DNA of 64,000 nucleotides from Gracilaria domingensis (lineage: Eukaryota; Rhodophyta; Florideophyceae; Gracilariales; Gracilariaceae): positions 231,496 to 295,495 of the forward strand of contig VCMS01000007.1 of NCBI GenBank assembly GCA_022539475.1, written 5' to 3'. Position 1 is the first letter of the stretch, and every line of letters starts with the position of its first letter. The notes beneath the pieces are model-generated. The model worked only from the letters and a program-made list of their open reading frames with translations, was not told where the DNA came from and made no database searches. Made by a program: the position numbers and the translations under genes. Below are positions 62,475 to 64,000 of the stretch, in pieces.

Positions 62475-63584
62475 ATGATCGGAAGCCTTCACTCGGCACC
62501 ACAAAGCGATCTTGACGCTTTAACAGAGGGCTCAAATGATGAAGGCGCCCCAATCATTCTTCATCCCCTTGTCGTTCTCAATTTGTCGGACCACTTCACA
62601 CGATTTTCAGCGATCAGGTTGTTTCCGAATGCATTGACGAGGAGAAGTTCTCAAGACTCTCACAACGGGTTGATACCGTTCAGCGAGGACGGAAAAGAAC
62701 CGCGAGTATTAGGAATTTTGTTGGGAATACAAAGAGGCAGAATGGTGGAAGTATGTCACTCATTTGAACTACCTGCAAGAATAACTTCCGAGCGGAAAAC
62801 AGAGATTGACAGGGACTTTATGGAGAAACGTATTGAACAATATCAACAAATCTTCTCGAAATATGTCGTAGTTGGGTGGTACTTCATAGGCACAGAGCTG
62901 ACGCCCGAAGACCTTCGTTTACACACTGAGGTGTTTTCAAGGATCAACGAAGCTCCCATTCTGCTCGTAATGAACCCGGCCTCCAAACTTTCAACATCAC
63001 AAAACGATATGCACACCAAGGGAGGCGGAGAAGCCATGATAGACTCGATCAAGTCTTTCACCCAGTCGTCGGGATTGCTGACCACATATCAGATGGAATT
63101 GCGAGTGAGGCAAGAAAAGCCCACAATGACGCTCGCTCCCATACCACATCGTTATGCATCAGAAGATTCGGAAAGAATTGCGGTTGATCATGTTATGCGT
63201 CATGCCGTACCTGGTGGCGGCGATGGCGCTTCGAGTACCACCTTACATCTCAATAACCTGAAACGTTCGATTAGTATGCTTGAACGCCGTATAAAGGTCA
63301 TAGTTGCTTTTCTAGAAGCAACCGCAAAAGGTGAAATAGAACTGAATCATGAATTGCTACGTCGTATTGCGGGTGTGTGCGCCCGACTGCCGGCTCTTGA
63401 TTGTTCAGAGTTTTCAGCCGCTTTTGCTGACGAAAAACATGATTCCATGGTCGTTGCTTATCTTTGTGGTGTAACCAAGTCAGTATGTTCTTTGAACGAA
63501 GCGGTGGACATGTTCAATCGGTTTAGTGAGAGAACCACACCTGTAGGTGGAGGAAGAAGGCGTGGATTATACCCTAGACCATGA
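62475..63584 (+). CDS. CSN6: COP9 signalosome subunit 6
   Basis: 369 residues from ATG at 62475, chosen because the MPN domain starts about 25 residues later; the frame is open to 62160, but that stretch does not resemble CSN6. IILHPLVVLNLSDHFTRFSA, RVLGILLGIQRGRMVEVCHSFEL, YVVVGWYFIGTELTPEDLRLHTEVFSRINEAPILLVMNP mark an MPN- domain. The JAMM metal ligands (HxH...SxxD) are absent, as expected for the non-catalytic CSN6. The C-terminal helices (LERRIKVIVAFLEATAKGEIELNHELLRRIAG) are also family-like. CSN6 pairs with CSN5 in the complex that removes NEDD8 from cullins. Confidence 0.92.
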   Translation: MIGSLHSAPQSDLDALTEGSNDEGAPIILHPLVVLNLSDHFTRFSAIRLFPNALTRRSSQDSHNGLIPFSEDGKEPRVLGILLGIQRGRMVEVCHSFELPARITSERKTEIDRDFMEKRIEQYQQIFSKYVVVGWYFIGTELTPEDLRLHTEVFSRINEAPILLVMNPASKLSTSQNDMHTKGGGEAMIDSIKSFTQSSGLLTTYQMELRVRQEKPTMTLAPIPHRYASEDSERIAVDHVMRHAVPGGGDGASSTTLHLNNLKRSISMLERRIKVIVAFLEATAKGEIELNHELLRRIAGVCARLPALDCSEFSAAFADEKHDSMVVAYLCGVTKSVCSLNEAVDMFNRFSERTTPVGGGRRRGLYPRP

Positions 63585-63839
63585 CCGAGTCCCATTGCCC
63601 ACCTGAACTACATTCGTTCGGTAGAAAGTATGGTAAACAGCTCGTGTTCTTAGATATATTTCAGGAAATGTCGATAATCATGAGGGCAAAGTCTGAACAT
63701 GACACGGCTGGACAACGTTGGGCCTCCCGGTTAACCACCATGAACATAATTTCGTCGCGGTGAACAATCGAAGACCTTCGGAGGTTTCATATCTAAACTC
63801 AGTACGATCCCTAACATCACTAGCGGTCCGTTTCGTTTG

Positions 63840-64000
63840 ATGAAAAGAGACAGGAAAGGTTCTGTTCCTATCGTTTACAGCAATCTCAACTATCCAGAGG
63901 CCGCCGAAGGTGAAGTGACTCCCTTCCCTGTCCCTTCTGATACACTTGTGTATTGTGCATGCCAAACTCCGTCCGAGGTAAACTCAAGTGTTTCCCCCAA
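63840..64000 (+). CDS. Start of an unknown gene, cut by window edge
   Basis: From ATG at 63840 a frame stays open to the end of the window (MKRDRKGSVPIVYSNLNYPEAAEGEV ... VYCACQ). It could be a first exon; no domain recognised. The preceding 63585-63839 has no gene. Confidence 0.35.
   Translation, partial: MKRDRKGSVPIVYSNLNYPEAAEGEVTPFPVPSDTLVYCACQTPSEVNSSVSP

Overview
The window is nuclear DNA of a plastid-bearing eukaryote, most likely an alga with a compact, intron-poor genome. A red-lineage alga fits best, but this is inferred from gene style and not proven. The grounds are eukaryote-only genes (Elongator, COP9 signalosome, Pol II RPB6, La, BAR, a condensin fragment), short GT-AG introns of about 60-140 nt, and enzymes with N-terminal extensions that look like plastid transit peptides (hydroxymethylbilane synthase, a glucose-6-phosphate 1-epimerase-like enzyme, an MgtC-like membrane protein).

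Layout. 1-7224: the 3' part of a Ty3/gypsy LTR retrotransposon (RT end, RNase H, integrase, chromodomain), a long antisense ORF, a polypurine tract and a complete 3' LTR. 7225-16900: a decayed region with a broken ABCC transporter, two unassigned ORFs, a frameshifted condensin CAP-G fragment and several perfect hairpins. 16960-25031: a three-gene cassette with a large DDE/KDZ-associated transposase-like gene, a divergent PIF1-family helicase and a third unknown protein. A 12-bp palindrome, GACATATATGTC, occurs six times here and was seen nowhere else in the window. 25334-26411: a probable non-coding DNA transposon with 12-bp inverted ends. 26412-28403: nothing recognisable.

28404-44383 is a gene-dense housekeeping block: MgtC-like protein, BAR protein, La, epimerase, RPB6 (three exons), DBP7/DDX31 helicase, 3beta-HSD-type dehydrogenase (one frameshift), ELP2, a possible tiny membrane protein and HMBS. 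46352-53813 carries three dispersed paralogues of an unrecognised secreted cysteine-rich family, with differing intron positions and two clear TATA boxes. 54227-64000 returns to housekeeping genes: 5-oxoprolinase, a disordered protein with a repeated short helix motif, an OTU deubiquitinase, CSN6 and the start of one more gene.

The most unusual part is the 17-25 kb cassette. Its transposase-like and helicase genes share a promoter region with two E2F-like sites and an inverted repeat, and its palindromes lie both between and inside the reading frames. This could be an undescribed large DNA transposon.
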